DNA of 64,000 nt from Fulvivirga sediminis (GTDB lineage Bacteria > Bacteroidota > Bacteroidia > Cytophagales > Cyclobacteriaceae). The stretch's first letter is position 1. Each line of letters starts with the position of its first letter. This document shows, piece after piece, positions 55,926-64,000 of this stretch. The DNA lies in contig NZ_JAESIY010000001.1 in the NCBI RefSeq assembly GCF_016757215.1, forward strand, positions 496,001 through 560,000. Direction: 5' to 3'. Both the position numbers and the translations under genes were made by a program. A model generated the notes under the pieces. That model did not search any database and was not told the DNA's origin. It saw only the letters and a list, made by a program, of their open reading frames with translations.

Positions 55926-57035
55926 TTGAAAGTACTTCACATTACTTCTTGGTATCCATCCTATAATAATCCAAAAACCGCATTATGGATTTATCGACAT
56001 ATTGAGTCTTTAAATTTGGCAGGCTGTGAAAATACAGTATATCATGTAGAATCAGCCCGAAGTTTATTCGAAGTAGCTTTAGGGAAAAAAGAATTGCTAG
56101 GTAATAAGAAATACCTCTTTTCATCCCAAATTGCACCTTGGTTTTTATTAGAACTAATAGCAATTGGGATGGTAATTTTGGTGCTTTTTCGTGAGAGAAA
56201 AAGCAAGTTCGACATCATCAATTTTCATATTGCATATCCCAATTTAACATATTGGCATTGGATTAAAAGGTGGGTGAAAACACCAATTGTAGTTACTGAA
56301 CATTGGAGTGCTTATCATAATAATTTTGGAATGGCATCGGCAGGTGATGTGCCAAGGATACAACATATTTTTCGACAAAATATTCCGGTGATTTCTGTTT
56401 CAAAGGCTTTGTCAGAAGATATAAAAAGGTTTTCTGGGGCTAGCTTCCCTTCCTTCATCGTTCCTAATATTGTAGACGATGTTTTTTTAAATAATAATAG
56501 AGTAAAGAGAAGAGAGTTTTTTTTTATGATTAGTCAATGGAAGCCACCAAAGGATCCTTTCCCACTTTTTAATGCTTTCGTAGCTTTTAACAGCAAGAAT
56601 GATAATAAGTATGAGTTGCAAATTGGAGGGTATGGTACATTGTATGATGATATGATACAATGGAAAAATAAGAATGATAAGCACGGGAGGCTTATTTTTT
56701 TGGGGAAAATGAATGCAAATCAGATTGTAGATAAGATGCAAACGTGCGCTCTATTTCTACATCCAACCAATTATGAAACTTTCTCAGTGGTTTGTGCGGA
56801 GGCTATTAGCTGTGGGGCTACGGTAATTGCACCCAAAATTGGTGGAATACCCGAGGTTATAGGTGAATCTGGGTGGTTGTTGTCTTCATGGTGTGAAGAA
56901 GACTGGTTCCATGCTCTTTGTAGGGGTGTTCAGTTTGATGACTTGAAGAGAGGATCATCTGCCCCTAAATATACTCCTCTAAAGATTGGCTCGCTTTATA
57001 AAAATATGATGAAATCAATAATCGATAATAATTAA
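55926..57035 (+). CDS. Glycosyltransferase family 4
   Basis: A 369-residue GT-B enzyme with the TTG start 2 bp after the previous stop. N-terminal VLHITSWYPSYNNPKTALW, middle IVVTEHWSAYHNNFG, and the donor motif near the C terminus LFLHPTNYETFSVVCAEAISCGATVIA with EX7E spacing. One hydrophobic stretch (~residue 75, WFLLELIAIGMVILVLF) could anchor it to the membrane. Confidence 0.92.
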   Translation: MKVLHITSWYPSYNNPKTALWIYRHIESLNLAGCENTVYHVESARSLFEVALGKKELLGNKKYLFSSQIAPWFLLELIAIGMVILVLFRERKSKFDIINFHIAYPNLTYWHWIKRWVKTPIVVTEHWSAYHNNFGMASAGDVPRIQHIFRQNIPVISVSKALSEDIKRFSGASFPSFIVPNIVDDVFLNNNRVKRREFFFMISQWKPPKDPFPLFNAFVAFNSKNDNKYELQIGGYGTLYDDMIQWKNKNDKHGRLIFLGKMNANQIVDKMQTCALFLHPTNYETFSVVCAEAISCGATVIAPKIGGIPEVIGESGWLLSSWCEEDWFHALCRGVQFDDLKRGSSAPKYTPLKIGSLYKNMMKSIIDNN

Positions 57036-57040
57036 TTATA

Positions 57041-58111
57041 GTGACCTTATCCAACAAAAATATCTTACTAATTTCTCCTGAACCTTGGAATCATGTTTTT
57101 GTTTCAAAACACCATTATGCAGTAAACTTGTCAAAAAAAGGGAATAAAGTGTTTTTTCTTAATCCCCCCTCCAGCAGTAAGTATAAGATTACTAATTCTA
57201 GATATGAGGATCTCTTTATAATCAATTATTCAGGATTTGTGAAAGGACTTAGATTCCTTCCGACCTGGCTGCAGCGTTATTTTATCAGCATAAAATTCAA
57301 TAATTTACAAAAATTGTGCGGAGTTAATTTTGACATTGTATGGTCTTTTGATAACTCAGTGTTCTTTGATTTTTATGCGTTACCCGAAAAAGTATTATGT
57401 ATCTCTCATATTGTGGATTTGAATCAAGATTTTAATACTAGACAAGCTGCAACTACTGCTAAAGTCTGTTTTGGTGTAATACCTGATATTGTAGAAAGGC
57501 TTTTTATGTATAATACAAATACATATCTAATTACTCATGGAGTAAATCTTTCAGAATATTCGTCAAACATAGTTACTCTTCCAGGAACCAACGGAATTAA
57601 GGCCTTATACGTGGGGAATCTAGCTATGCCATTTATAGACTGGGACTTATTGCAGCAGGCCGTAATAAGTCAACCTAAAACAGATTTTATTTTTTTGGGG
57701 AGTAACATGGATTTTGTTCCTGAACCTTTCAAATCTTATGAAAATACATATATTTTAGAAGCTGTTCCTCCTGCCGAACTATGGTCGTATTTGAATGCTG
57801 CAGATATTCTGATGTTGGCATATTCGGAAGAATATTACGTGACATATGCATCGCCGCATAAATTTTGGCAATACTTGGCAGTAGGGAAGCCTATAATTAC
57901 TTCTTATACAAAGGAATACTTGCCTTTTGAGGATTTGATTTATATGGCAAGAACTTCTGAAAGTTGGTGTCAATTAATTGGAGAAGTGATTGAGAACCTA
58001 ACTAATCACAATACTGAAGATTTGATATTAGCAAGGAAATCCTTGGCAGCAGATAATTCATATGAGAGAAAAATTCAAGAAGTTGAAAAATGCTTGACAG
58101 AAATCCTTTAG
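57041..58111 (+). CDS. Glycosyltransferase family 1-like protein
   Basis: A 356-residue GT-B protein with a GTG start. It begins ILLISPEPWNHVFVSKHHYAV and has the family traits YSFVDYLN-like helix (IVWSFDNSVFFDF), ALYVGNLAMPFIDWDL and SPHKFWQYLAVGKPIITS in the donor domain. It overlaps the next gene by 22 bp. Sugar and linkage unknown. Confidence 0.86.
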   Translation: MTLSNKNILLISPEPWNHVFVSKHHYAVNLSKKGNKVFFLNPPSSSKYKITNSRYEDLFIINYSGFVKGLRFLPTWLQRYFISIKFNNLQKLCGVNFDIVWSFDNSVFFDFYALPEKVLCISHIVDLNQDFNTRQAATTAKVCFGVIPDIVERLFMYNTNTYLITHGVNLSEYSSNIVTLPGTNGIKALYVGNLAMPFIDWDLLQQAVISQPKTDFIFLGSNMDFVPEPFKSYENTYILEAVPPAELWSYLNAADILMLAYSEEYYVTYASPHKFWQYLAVGKPIITSYTKEYLPFEDLIYMARTSESWCQLIGEVIENLTNHNTEDLILARKSLAADNSYERKIQEVEKCLTEIL

Positions 58112-58902
58112 TCACAATTATTATGCCTGTCTTCAATGCCAGGGATTTTTTGTGTGACAGTATAAATTCGGTTATAAGTCAATCATATTCAAATTGGGAG
58201 TTATTAATAATAAATGACGGTTCCACCGATGAATCAGAGGAAATTATTAATTTATTCAGTGATGAAAGAATTTTTTACTTTAAGAAGAGTAACAATGGAG
58301 TTAGTTCTGCTAGAAATGTAGGTTTACAAAATATGAGAGGAAAGTATTTTTGTTTTTTAGATAGTGATGATTTACTTTCTATTAACAGTATTAAGGATAG
58401 GCTTTCTGTTTTTTTTGATGATGATCGTGTCGATTTTGTTGATGGGCGTGTTCAGATCTTTGATCAAAGTGTAGATAATGTCATAAGAGAATTTGTCCCT
58501 AAATTTGAAGGTGATCCATTTAATAGTCTGGTAAGATTATCTGAAGAATGCTTTTTTGGAATAACCTGGATGATTAAAAATAGTGCTCATGTGCATTATA
58601 ACTTTCGCGAAAATCTTACACATGGTGAGGACCTATTGTTCTACCTCTCGATATGTTCTGGTAAATTATACAAATCAACAGACAAAGTAATATACAAAAG
58701 AAGAATAGGTCATGAATCCGCCATGTCGTCCCTCACGTCATTAGAAAACGGATATTTTAATCTATATAATATCTTATGTCATTGGCCTGAGGTCAACCAG
58801 GTTCAATTGAAATACCTCTTAAGAAGAATTAAAAAAATTATGTTTAAATCGTATCTAGGTAGAGGAAAAGTGCTTAGGGCATTAAACGTATTACTTAGAT
58901 GA
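58090..58902 (+). CDS. Family 2 glycosyltransferase
   Basis: A 270-residue GT-A enzyme: TIIMPVFNARDFLCDSINSVI, IINDGSTDESEEII, NNGVSSARNVGLQN, CFLDSDDLLS and THGEDLLFYLSI near residue 180. It starts inside the preceding gene and overlaps the next by 4 bp. Confidence 0.92.
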   Translation: MLDRNPLVTIIMPVFNARDFLCDSINSVISQSYSNWELLIINDGSTDESEEIINLFSDERIFYFKKSNNGVSSARNVGLQNMRGKYFCFLDSDDLLSINSIKDRLSVFFDDDRVDFVDGRVQIFDQSVDNVIREFVPKFEGDPFNSLVRLSEECFFGITWMIKNSAHVHYNFRENLTHGEDLLFYLSICSGKLYKSTDKVIYKRRIGHESAMSSLTSLENGYFNLYNILCHWPEVNQVQLKYLLRRIKKIMFKSYLGRGKVLRALNVLLR

Positions 58903-60086
58903 ATATTCTGTATATAGGTTACTGGTCTGTCTATGAAGGGTTGAGTGAGGCCAGTATAAGGCCTGCCTTAGCTGTATTAAATCAGTTTGAGGCAGTTCAG
59001 AACATTGTTTATGTTTCAATAGAAAGAAATGTTGCAAAGGCTGAGTGTAATTGGAAGCTGGATAAAGTAATACATAAACCATTTTATTCACCATATAAAA
59101 GTTTTTTTAGGGATAAAATAAGAGATTTTAATGTTCTGCCTAAACAACTAATCCTTCTTTGTAGAGAGTGGCATTTTGATAAGATTATTTGCCGAGGGGC
59201 TCCTGCTGGGGCTCTGGGTTATCTCATTTGGCAGAAGACAAAAATTCCATTTATCGTTGAGTCTTTTGAACCACATTCAAGTTATATGGCAGCTAGTGGT
59301 GTTTGGAAAAGATGGGATATAAGATACCTCATTCAAAAGTATTATGAGTATAAACAAATTCGAACTGCAGAGACATTAATAACGGTTTCTAATAGTTATA
59401 AAGATTATTTGGTAAATACTTATGGGAATAGCAATATCGTGGTTATTCCTTGTGTCGTAGATGGCGAAAGTTTCCAATTTAGTAATAGAGCTCGAAATGA
59501 GTTAAGAAGAAAAATGAAGATTTCTCATGAGGCGGTAGTTGGAATATATGTAGGGAAGTTTGGCGGCTTGTATTATGATGATGTAGCCTTCAATCTATTT
59601 AAGAATTTTATTGAACAACAAAATGTTTACTTAATAATATTAACTCCTCAGGAAAAAACAGAACTATATGCTCTATTGTCAAAGCATCATATAGATTTGA
59701 AAATGGTATTTATTACAAATGTACCTCATTACACTGTTAAAGATTATTTGAGTGTTGCTGATTTTGGATTTTGCTTGCATCGAAGAACTAGATGGTCTAT
59801 GGCATTTTCTCCAATAAAAAATGGAGAATATTGGGCAAACGGATTACCTATTATTATGTCAACTCAAATTGGCGATGATTCAACCATTATTGAGGAAGTT
59901 AAAGGAGGGGGTAAAGTAGTTGACTTTGAAGAATATATTTCGGATGAAGACTTTCTTGAAATAAAGCAAATTATTAAAGATTATAATATTGATAGGATTA
60001 ATAACGTGTCAAATCAATTGGCTAAGAAGTACAGATCAATTGAGAATTTGACGAGGGTATATAAACAGGTAATAAATAAGCTATGA
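58899..60086 (+). CDS. Glycosyltransferase, GT4-like
   Basis: A 395-residue GT-B protein: N-terminal ILYIGYWSVYEGLSEASIRP, middle TLITVSNSYKDYLV and a C-terminal region KNGEYWANGLPIIMS with an acidic tail. Similar proteins occur in Bacteroidota glycan loci. The donor-site EX7E is not clearly visible, so the fold is inferred from overall layout. It overlaps both neighbours by 4 bp. Confidence 0.82.
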   Translation: MNILYIGYWSVYEGLSEASIRPALAVLNQFEAVQNIVYVSIERNVAKAECNWKLDKVIHKPFYSPYKSFFRDKIRDFNVLPKQLILLCREWHFDKIICRGAPAGALGYLIWQKTKIPFIVESFEPHSSYMAASGVWKRWDIRYLIQKYYEYKQIRTAETLITVSNSYKDYLVNTYGNSNIVVIPCVVDGESFQFSNRARNELRRKMKISHEAVVGIYVGKFGGLYYDDVAFNLFKNFIEQQNVYLIILTPQEKTELYALLSKHHIDLKMVFITNVPHYTVKDYLSVADFGFCLHRRTRWSMAFSPIKNGEYWANGLPIIMSTQIGDDSTIIEEVKGGGKVVDFEEYISDEDFLEIKQIIKDYNIDRINNVSNQLAKKYRSIENLTRVYKQVINKL

Positions 60087-60913
60087 TAGATCCTCATAAT
60101 TTTCAGTCTGTAATATCAGGCGAACCTAATAATAGAGTATTATTCGTATCTGGGATGCATCGATCAGGAACCTCTTTAGTTTCTCAATGGCTTAATCAAA
60201 ATAATCTATTTATGGGTGATATGCTTTTGAGTGGATATAGTGATAATAAATATGGTCATTTTGAAGATCTTGATTTTCTAAGGTTATCGAGTAATGAGTT
60301 GACAAGAATGGGATTGCACTCAACAGGACTTATTTTGGAGGGTGACAAATTTAAATTTAATCATTATAAGGTAGAATTATCTAGATTGATTAATGAAAGA
60401 AACCGCCATCATGAAATTTGGGGATGGAAAGAACCCCGGTTTACACTATTCATGAATGATATAAAGGAGCATTATATTCCAAATCTTAAAGTTGTCGCTG
60501 TTTTTAGAAATCCAATTGAGGTGATAGAATCTTTATATAAGAGATTAAGTAAGAATAAATGGTATTATACTCGGAATCCTATAAAGAGATTAGCATGGTA
60601 TATCGATATAGATCTCAATAGGAATAAGTGGATTTCAACATTCCAAAAAACTTACATTGAATATAATAAAAGCATCATAGATTTTCAGTATAAAAATCCC
60701 AACGATGTAATAATAACCGAAGTAAATGATTTTGTTGGAAATGAGAACGAACTAGTGCGGTGGTTAAAGGATAATATTGGTTTAGAGATTAAAACCACGA
60801 TTAAAGAAATTTACGATGAAGACATTCTGCATAAGACCTCGTATGAAAATAAAAATACGGTTCTAAAGGAAGCATTTGACATTTATAAGCAATTGAAGTC
60901 ATTGAGTATATGA
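60083..60913 (+). CDS. Sulfotransferase family protein
   Basis: A 276-residue protein with the PAPS phosphosulfate loop FVSGMHRSGTSLVSQWL (~residue 24), then GWKEPRFTLF and VVAVFRNPIEVIESL, the 3'-phosphate motif of the family. It should transfer sulfate from PAPS to a hydroxyl, here most likely of a sugar in the exported glycan. Cytoplasmic, without membrane segments. Overlaps both neighbours by 4 bp. No genes for PAPS synthesis are seen in the window. Confidence 0.88.
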   Translation: MIDPHNFQSVISGEPNNRVLFVSGMHRSGTSLVSQWLNQNNLFMGDMLLSGYSDNKYGHFEDLDFLRLSSNELTRMGLHSTGLILEGDKFKFNHYKVELSRLINERNRHHEIWGWKEPRFTLFMNDIKEHYIPNLKVVAVFRNPIEVIESLYKRLSKNKWYYTRNPIKRLAWYIDIDLNRNKWISTFQKTYIEYNKSIIDFQYKNPNDVIITEVNDFVGNENELVRWLKDNIGLEIKTTIKEIYDEDILHKTSYENKNTVLKEAFDIYKQLKSLSI

Positions 60914-61866
60914 TTGATGTTTCTGTGATCATAGTTAATTATAACACTTTGCCCCTTACTACCGCCTGTATTAATAGTATATTGGAGAATACATCTTTAG
61001 GTGTTACATATGAGATTATTATTGTTGATAATAACTCTAAAAATAACGAAGGAGAAGAACTTGTTAATAGATTTCCAATGATTAAGCTTATTCAAAACTC
61101 TAAGAATGTTGGTTTTGGCATTGCCAATAATCAAGGGATGAATTATGCTAAAGGCAGATATTACTTGTTATTAAATTCGGATACTTATTTCTTAAATGAC
61201 GTATTAACCAATGCTGTGGCGTTTGCTGATGAAAATCAAAAGCAGTACAAAATTTATGGCGCAGATATTAGAAATAGTGATCTATCATCACAAAGGTCTT
61301 TCTTCTTAGGAAGAAGGGATGATGTTTTGATGGCATTTAAGATTGGGGTAATTAATTCTAATCCATTTTTCTATAAGTATCTTAACGCAATTCCTAAAGC
61401 TGAGTCTAGAGAGATTGGAGGATTGTATGGAGCCTATATTTTTTTGGATAGGATTGTATTTGAAGAGACAAGAGGATTCGACCCTGATTTTTTCATGTAT
61501 TGTGAAGAGACGGAATGGTTTAGAAATAGACTTAAAGACCGCTACCGGATTAAGCTATGTGAAAGATCAACAGTAGTTCATTATGGAGGAGGTAGTAGTA
61601 GACAGACCATCATTAATGATCAGAATTTATTGTCTGATTTTTTATACTGGTATAAGATCAGTTATCAGGCATATTGGGTGTATGTGATTGGGGTATATTT
61701 TAACTCCTTATTTACCATCTTTCTTTTACCATTAATGTCTAAGGTTGAAAGACAAAGATACTTTAGGATTGTAAAAATTAGATGGAAGTTTGTGTTTAGA
61801 GTTTTTTTTGACATTCCGAGATATTCAAATAAGTATGGTAGTAGAGATAATTCACTGGTGGTATAA
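60910..61866 (+). CDS. Family 2 glycosyltransferase with C-terminal membrane segment
   Basis: A 318-residue GT-A enzyme: VSVIIVNYNTLPLTTACINS, IIIVDNNSKNNEGE, NVGFGIANNQGMNYA, LLLNSDTYFL and GFDPDFFMYCEETEW. A hydrophobic stretch near residues 258-275 (YQAYWVYVIGVYFNSLFTIF) may tether it to the membrane, as in rhamnosyltransferase-like enzymes. Its last 32 bp overlap the start of the PKD protein gene. Confidence 0.92.
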   Translation: MIDVSVIIVNYNTLPLTTACINSILENTSLGVTYEIIIVDNNSKNNEGEELVNRFPMIKLIQNSKNVGFGIANNQGMNYAKGRYYLLLNSDTYFLNDVLTNAVAFADENQKQYKIYGADIRNSDLSSQRSFFLGRRDDVLMAFKIGVINSNPFFYKYLNAIPKAESREIGGLYGAYIFLDRIVFEETRGFDPDFFMYCEETEWFRNRLKDRYRIKLCERSTVVHYGGGSSRQTIINDQNLLSDFLYWYKISYQAYWVYVIGVYFNSLFTIFLLPLMSKVERQRYFRIVKIRWKFVFRVFFDIPRYSNKYGSRDNSLVV

Positions 61867-64000
61867 ATGTAAACGTATTTCCTGGTTTAAGGAACTGGTA
61901 GCATTCACATATATATTGTTTCTGTCTACTATTGGTCATGCACAAATTGCATCCTTTTCTTTACCGGCTAATTCTTGTTTGAATCAAAATATTTTAATAA
62001 ATAACCAAAGCAGTGATTACGATAGCTTAAGATGGAATTTTTGTAGCCCCCATTTGCTAACCTATGATTATAGTAACATTTCAATTGGTAATTCCAACGT
62101 TTATCGATCAAATGCATTTGCAATACTGCCAGATACTTCAGTTGCTGTATTTTTCTCCAATGGTTCTTTAAGAAAGGTAAGCTTTGAAAATGATTTTTTG
62201 GAATCGATAAGCTCAGTTCAATCTATAGCGAATAGCGGCGGATCATTTTCTTCCCCAAATGACGTGAAAGTTGTTAAGGAAGATGGAAGGTGGGTTGGCT
62301 TTGTCTCAAATGAATCGGGGACATCTGGAGTTAGTAGACTGTTTTTTGGATATGAAATAGGGTCATCTCTTGAAAGTTTTGATTTTATTGAGGGAGCATC
62401 ACCATTGACTGGTACATCAGCGCTTGAGGTAATTAATGAGGATGATCAAAAAACCTTAATAACCATTAAAAATAGTAACGGTGAAGTAAATGTTGTAAAT
62501 TTTTCCAACGGTTTTTTAAACCAAGCTACTAGTCAATATACTTTTAGCTTGAATGGACTCTCTAAAATTCAGAGCATATCTAAAAGAAAAAGAAATGGTG
62601 TATGGGAGTTTTTTGTTGTCAGTAATGACCAAAATCTGTTATTAAAACTCGTTTTCAACCAGGGTTTAGACCAACCACCTTTAGTTGAGAATATTATTCT
62701 AGAAAATCATAATCTCAACTCTCCTTATAGAGTTTCTTTCATTAGGGATGAAGGTAGAAATGTTTTGCTGGTCCTTAATTTAGGGGATAGAATTGATGTT
62801 TTAGTTGAGGAAGATGAAGGTTGGGTATTTGTAAGAGAACTATCAGTTGCTAGTGACAATATTATAACATTATCGGCAGTGGAAAGAGATGAGCCTGTTG
62901 TGCTGATGACATCAATTGCCAATTCTGCTTTATATCGATTTAATTTTTCGGGACAGTGTTATAGCTCTTTAAGAACTTCTAATGCATTATTTAACCCCTA
63001 TATACAATTTTCACAGTCAGGAGTCCACCCAATAACCCTAACAGTCTTTGACGAAAACGGCAACTCCGACCAAATAACAAAAACCATAACCATAACCGAC
63101 TCTCAAGCCCCAGACATCAACTTCAATAACGAAACCATCTGTTCCAACACGCCAGTGGAGTTCACTAATATTAACAACTCAGGAGGCATCACCTCTTACA
63201 ACTGGTCTTTCGGAGATTCTAATACATCTACTGAGGCAAATCCGAGTAATCAATATGCTACTTCAGGGGATTATACGGTTAACTTATCAGTTGAAAGCGC
63301 TAATGGCTGTAGCAATTTTGTTGAGAAGGACATTACAATATATGATGAGCCGGTTCCTTCTTTCGATTCGCCCACAGGGCTGGTTTGTACTAATGATGTA
63401 TATACCTTTAAAAATACCACCGATGGCAGTTTTGGCGGAAATTTATCATGGAAGTGGAAGGTAAATGGCGATTCTGTTGCCAATACTCAAGACCTTAACT
63501 ATGAGTTTCCTACTGGAGGGTATAAAGAGATTAAGCTAATTGCCAGCATCCCGGGCTGTGCTGCAGAAGCTATTGATGTTCTTACTAATATAAATGATGG
63601 TCCCGTTCCTGCTTTTCAGGTTAATGATGACTGTGTAGGCACCCCAATGCAGTTTAGTAATCAGTCAGAAGGAAATATTACGAACTATCATTGGGATTTT
63701 GGTAATGGATATACATCTAGCTTAGAAAATCCATTTTTTGAGTATGGTGACCCTGGCACTTTTGATGTTACTCTTAATGTAATCAATGATGTTGGTTGCG
63801 AGTCAGATTTAACAAGAAGTGTCAGTGTTTATCAGTTGCCAAATGTCCAGTTTAATAATGAATTAGCGTGTGAAGGCTCTCTTACCCAATTTATAGATGC
63901 TTCCGAGGTAGGGGATGCTAACTTGCAGGCCTGGAGATGGGAGTTTGATGATGGTGAGTTTTCAACGGAGAGAAACCCTACTCATAATTTTGCTGCAGAT
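61835..64000 (+). CDS. Large secreted PKD-repeat protein (3' end outside window)
   Basis: The frame is open to the window end (722 codons seen). The ATG at 61835 is the first in frame; it gives a basic N terminus (YKCKRISWFK), a hydrophobic core and a cut after GHAQ, a good signal peptide. Residues ~35-385 show repeated short β segments, probably a β-propeller. From ~residue 426 on PKD-type Ig repeats follow one another, each with a WSFGDS, WDFGNG or WEFDDG core. Such Bacteroidota proteins usually end in a type IX secretion or gliding-associated C-terminal domain, but that lies beyond the window. The start overlaps the preceding glycosyltransferase gene, so it is transcribed with the glycan locus. 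Confidence 0.9.
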   Translation, partial: MVVEIIHWWYKCKRISWFKELVAFTYILFLSTIGHAQIASFSLPANSCLNQNILINNQSSDYDSLRWNFCSPHLLTYDYSNISIGNSNVYRSNAFAILPDTSVAVFFSNGSLRKVSFENDFLESISSVQSIANSGGSFSSPNDVKVVKEDGRWVGFVSNESGTSGVSRLFFGYEIGSSLESFDFIEGASPLTGTSALEVINEDDQKTLITIKNSNGEVNVVNFSNGFLNQATSQYTFSLNGLSKIQSISKRKRNGVWEFFVVSNDQNLLLKLVFNQGLDQPPLVENIILENHNLNSPYRVSFIRDEGRNVLLVLNLGDRIDVLVEEDEGWVFVRELSVASDNIITLSAVERDEPVVLMTSIANSALYRFNFSGQCYSSLRTSNALFNPYIQFSQSGVHPITLTVFDENGNSDQITKTITITDSQAPDINFNNETICSNTPVEFTNINNSGGITSYNWSFGDSNTSTEANPSNQYATSGDYTVNLSVESANGCSNFVEKDITIYDEPVPSFDSPTGLVCTNDVYTFKNTTDGSFGGNLSWKWKVNGDSVANTQDLNYEFPTGGYKEIKLIASIPGCAAEAIDVLTNINDGPVPAFQVNDDCVGTPMQFSNQSEGNITNYHWDFGNGYTSSLENPFFEYGDPGTFDVTLNVINDVGCESDLTRSVSVYQLPNVQFNNELACEGSLTQFIDASEVGDANLQAWRWEFDDGEFSTERNPTHNFAAD

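Noticed and set aside
45181-61900. Mobile element or integrase around the AT-rich glycan locus.
   Set aside because: No transposase, integrase, terminal repeats or tRNA-adjacent border is visible; the composition shift alone suggests exchange by homologous recombination.

Overview
The window is a stretch of chromosome from a Bacteroidota bacterium, most likely a marine, gliding member of the Cytophagales (Fulvivirga/Marivirga-like; the genus is an inference). Supporting signs are a GldH gliding lipoprotein, a type IX secretion (T9SS) sorting domain, DUF2723, GWxTD and DUF4834 family proteins, an archaeal-type GGGP synthase as found in Bacteroidota, a SecA of about 1,120 residues, a CarB without its allosteric domain, few Shine-Dalgarno sequences, and several exact copies of the Bacteroidota -7 promoter box TAnnTTTG just upstream of genes. 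The DNA is AT-rich throughout. No insertion sequence, prophage, CRISPR array or rRNA is visible.

Layout. 1-2.95 kb: tail of an acyl-CoA dehydrogenase, an AraC-type regulator, GGGP synthase and two small membrane proteins. 3.1-6.6 kb: two divergent Na/Pi-cotransporter paralogues. 6.6-15.7 kb: housekeeping genes on the minus strand (carB, DUF4834, dapF, secA, SPOR lipoprotein, M20 amidohydrolase). 15.9-21.7 kb: a large T9SS-exported metalloprotease, small lipoproteins, a cytochrome-b5-like protein and a second zinc protease. 21.75-24.6 kb: MurNAc/GlcNAc kinase with murQ (peptidoglycan recycling), an unknown protein and an SprT-like protein. 24.7-27.5 kb: an acidic lipoprotein, the der and era GTPases and the initiator tRNA. 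27.7-36.3 kb: trkH, then the tightly coupled ricT-gldH-trkA, then purD and recQ. 36.4-45.1 kb: kdsD and manC (KDO and GDP-mannose precursor supply), rlmB, a GWxTD protein, a methyltransferase, DUF2723 and a small membrane protein. 45.2-61.9 kb: a surface-glycan locus with a TPR protein, a GT-C-like membrane protein, an inverted glycosyltransferase, a Wzm/Wzt ABC exporter, at least eight further glycosyltransferases, two methyltransferases, one acetyltransferase and one sulfotransferase, almost all overlapping by a few bases. 61.8 kb to the end: a very large secreted PKD-repeat protein whose start overlaps the last glycosyltransferase and which runs off the window.

How the genes fit together. 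The kdsD/manC pair could feed the glycan locus. Wzm/Wzt would export the finished O-polysaccharide, which appears to be methylated, acetylated and possibly sulfated. In Bacteroidota such a glycan can be the anchor for T9SS cargo, and both a T9SS-tagged protease and the PKD protein lie in this window.

The most unusual features are in gene packing. Two convergent pairs share the palindrome TTATAA, read as Leu-stop on both strands. One of these lies in the loop of a shared terminator hairpin, so both proteins end in nearly the same peptide. One divergent pair shares the palindrome ATGCAT as both start codons. Two other terminators lie partly or wholly inside coding sequence of the gene on the opposite strand.
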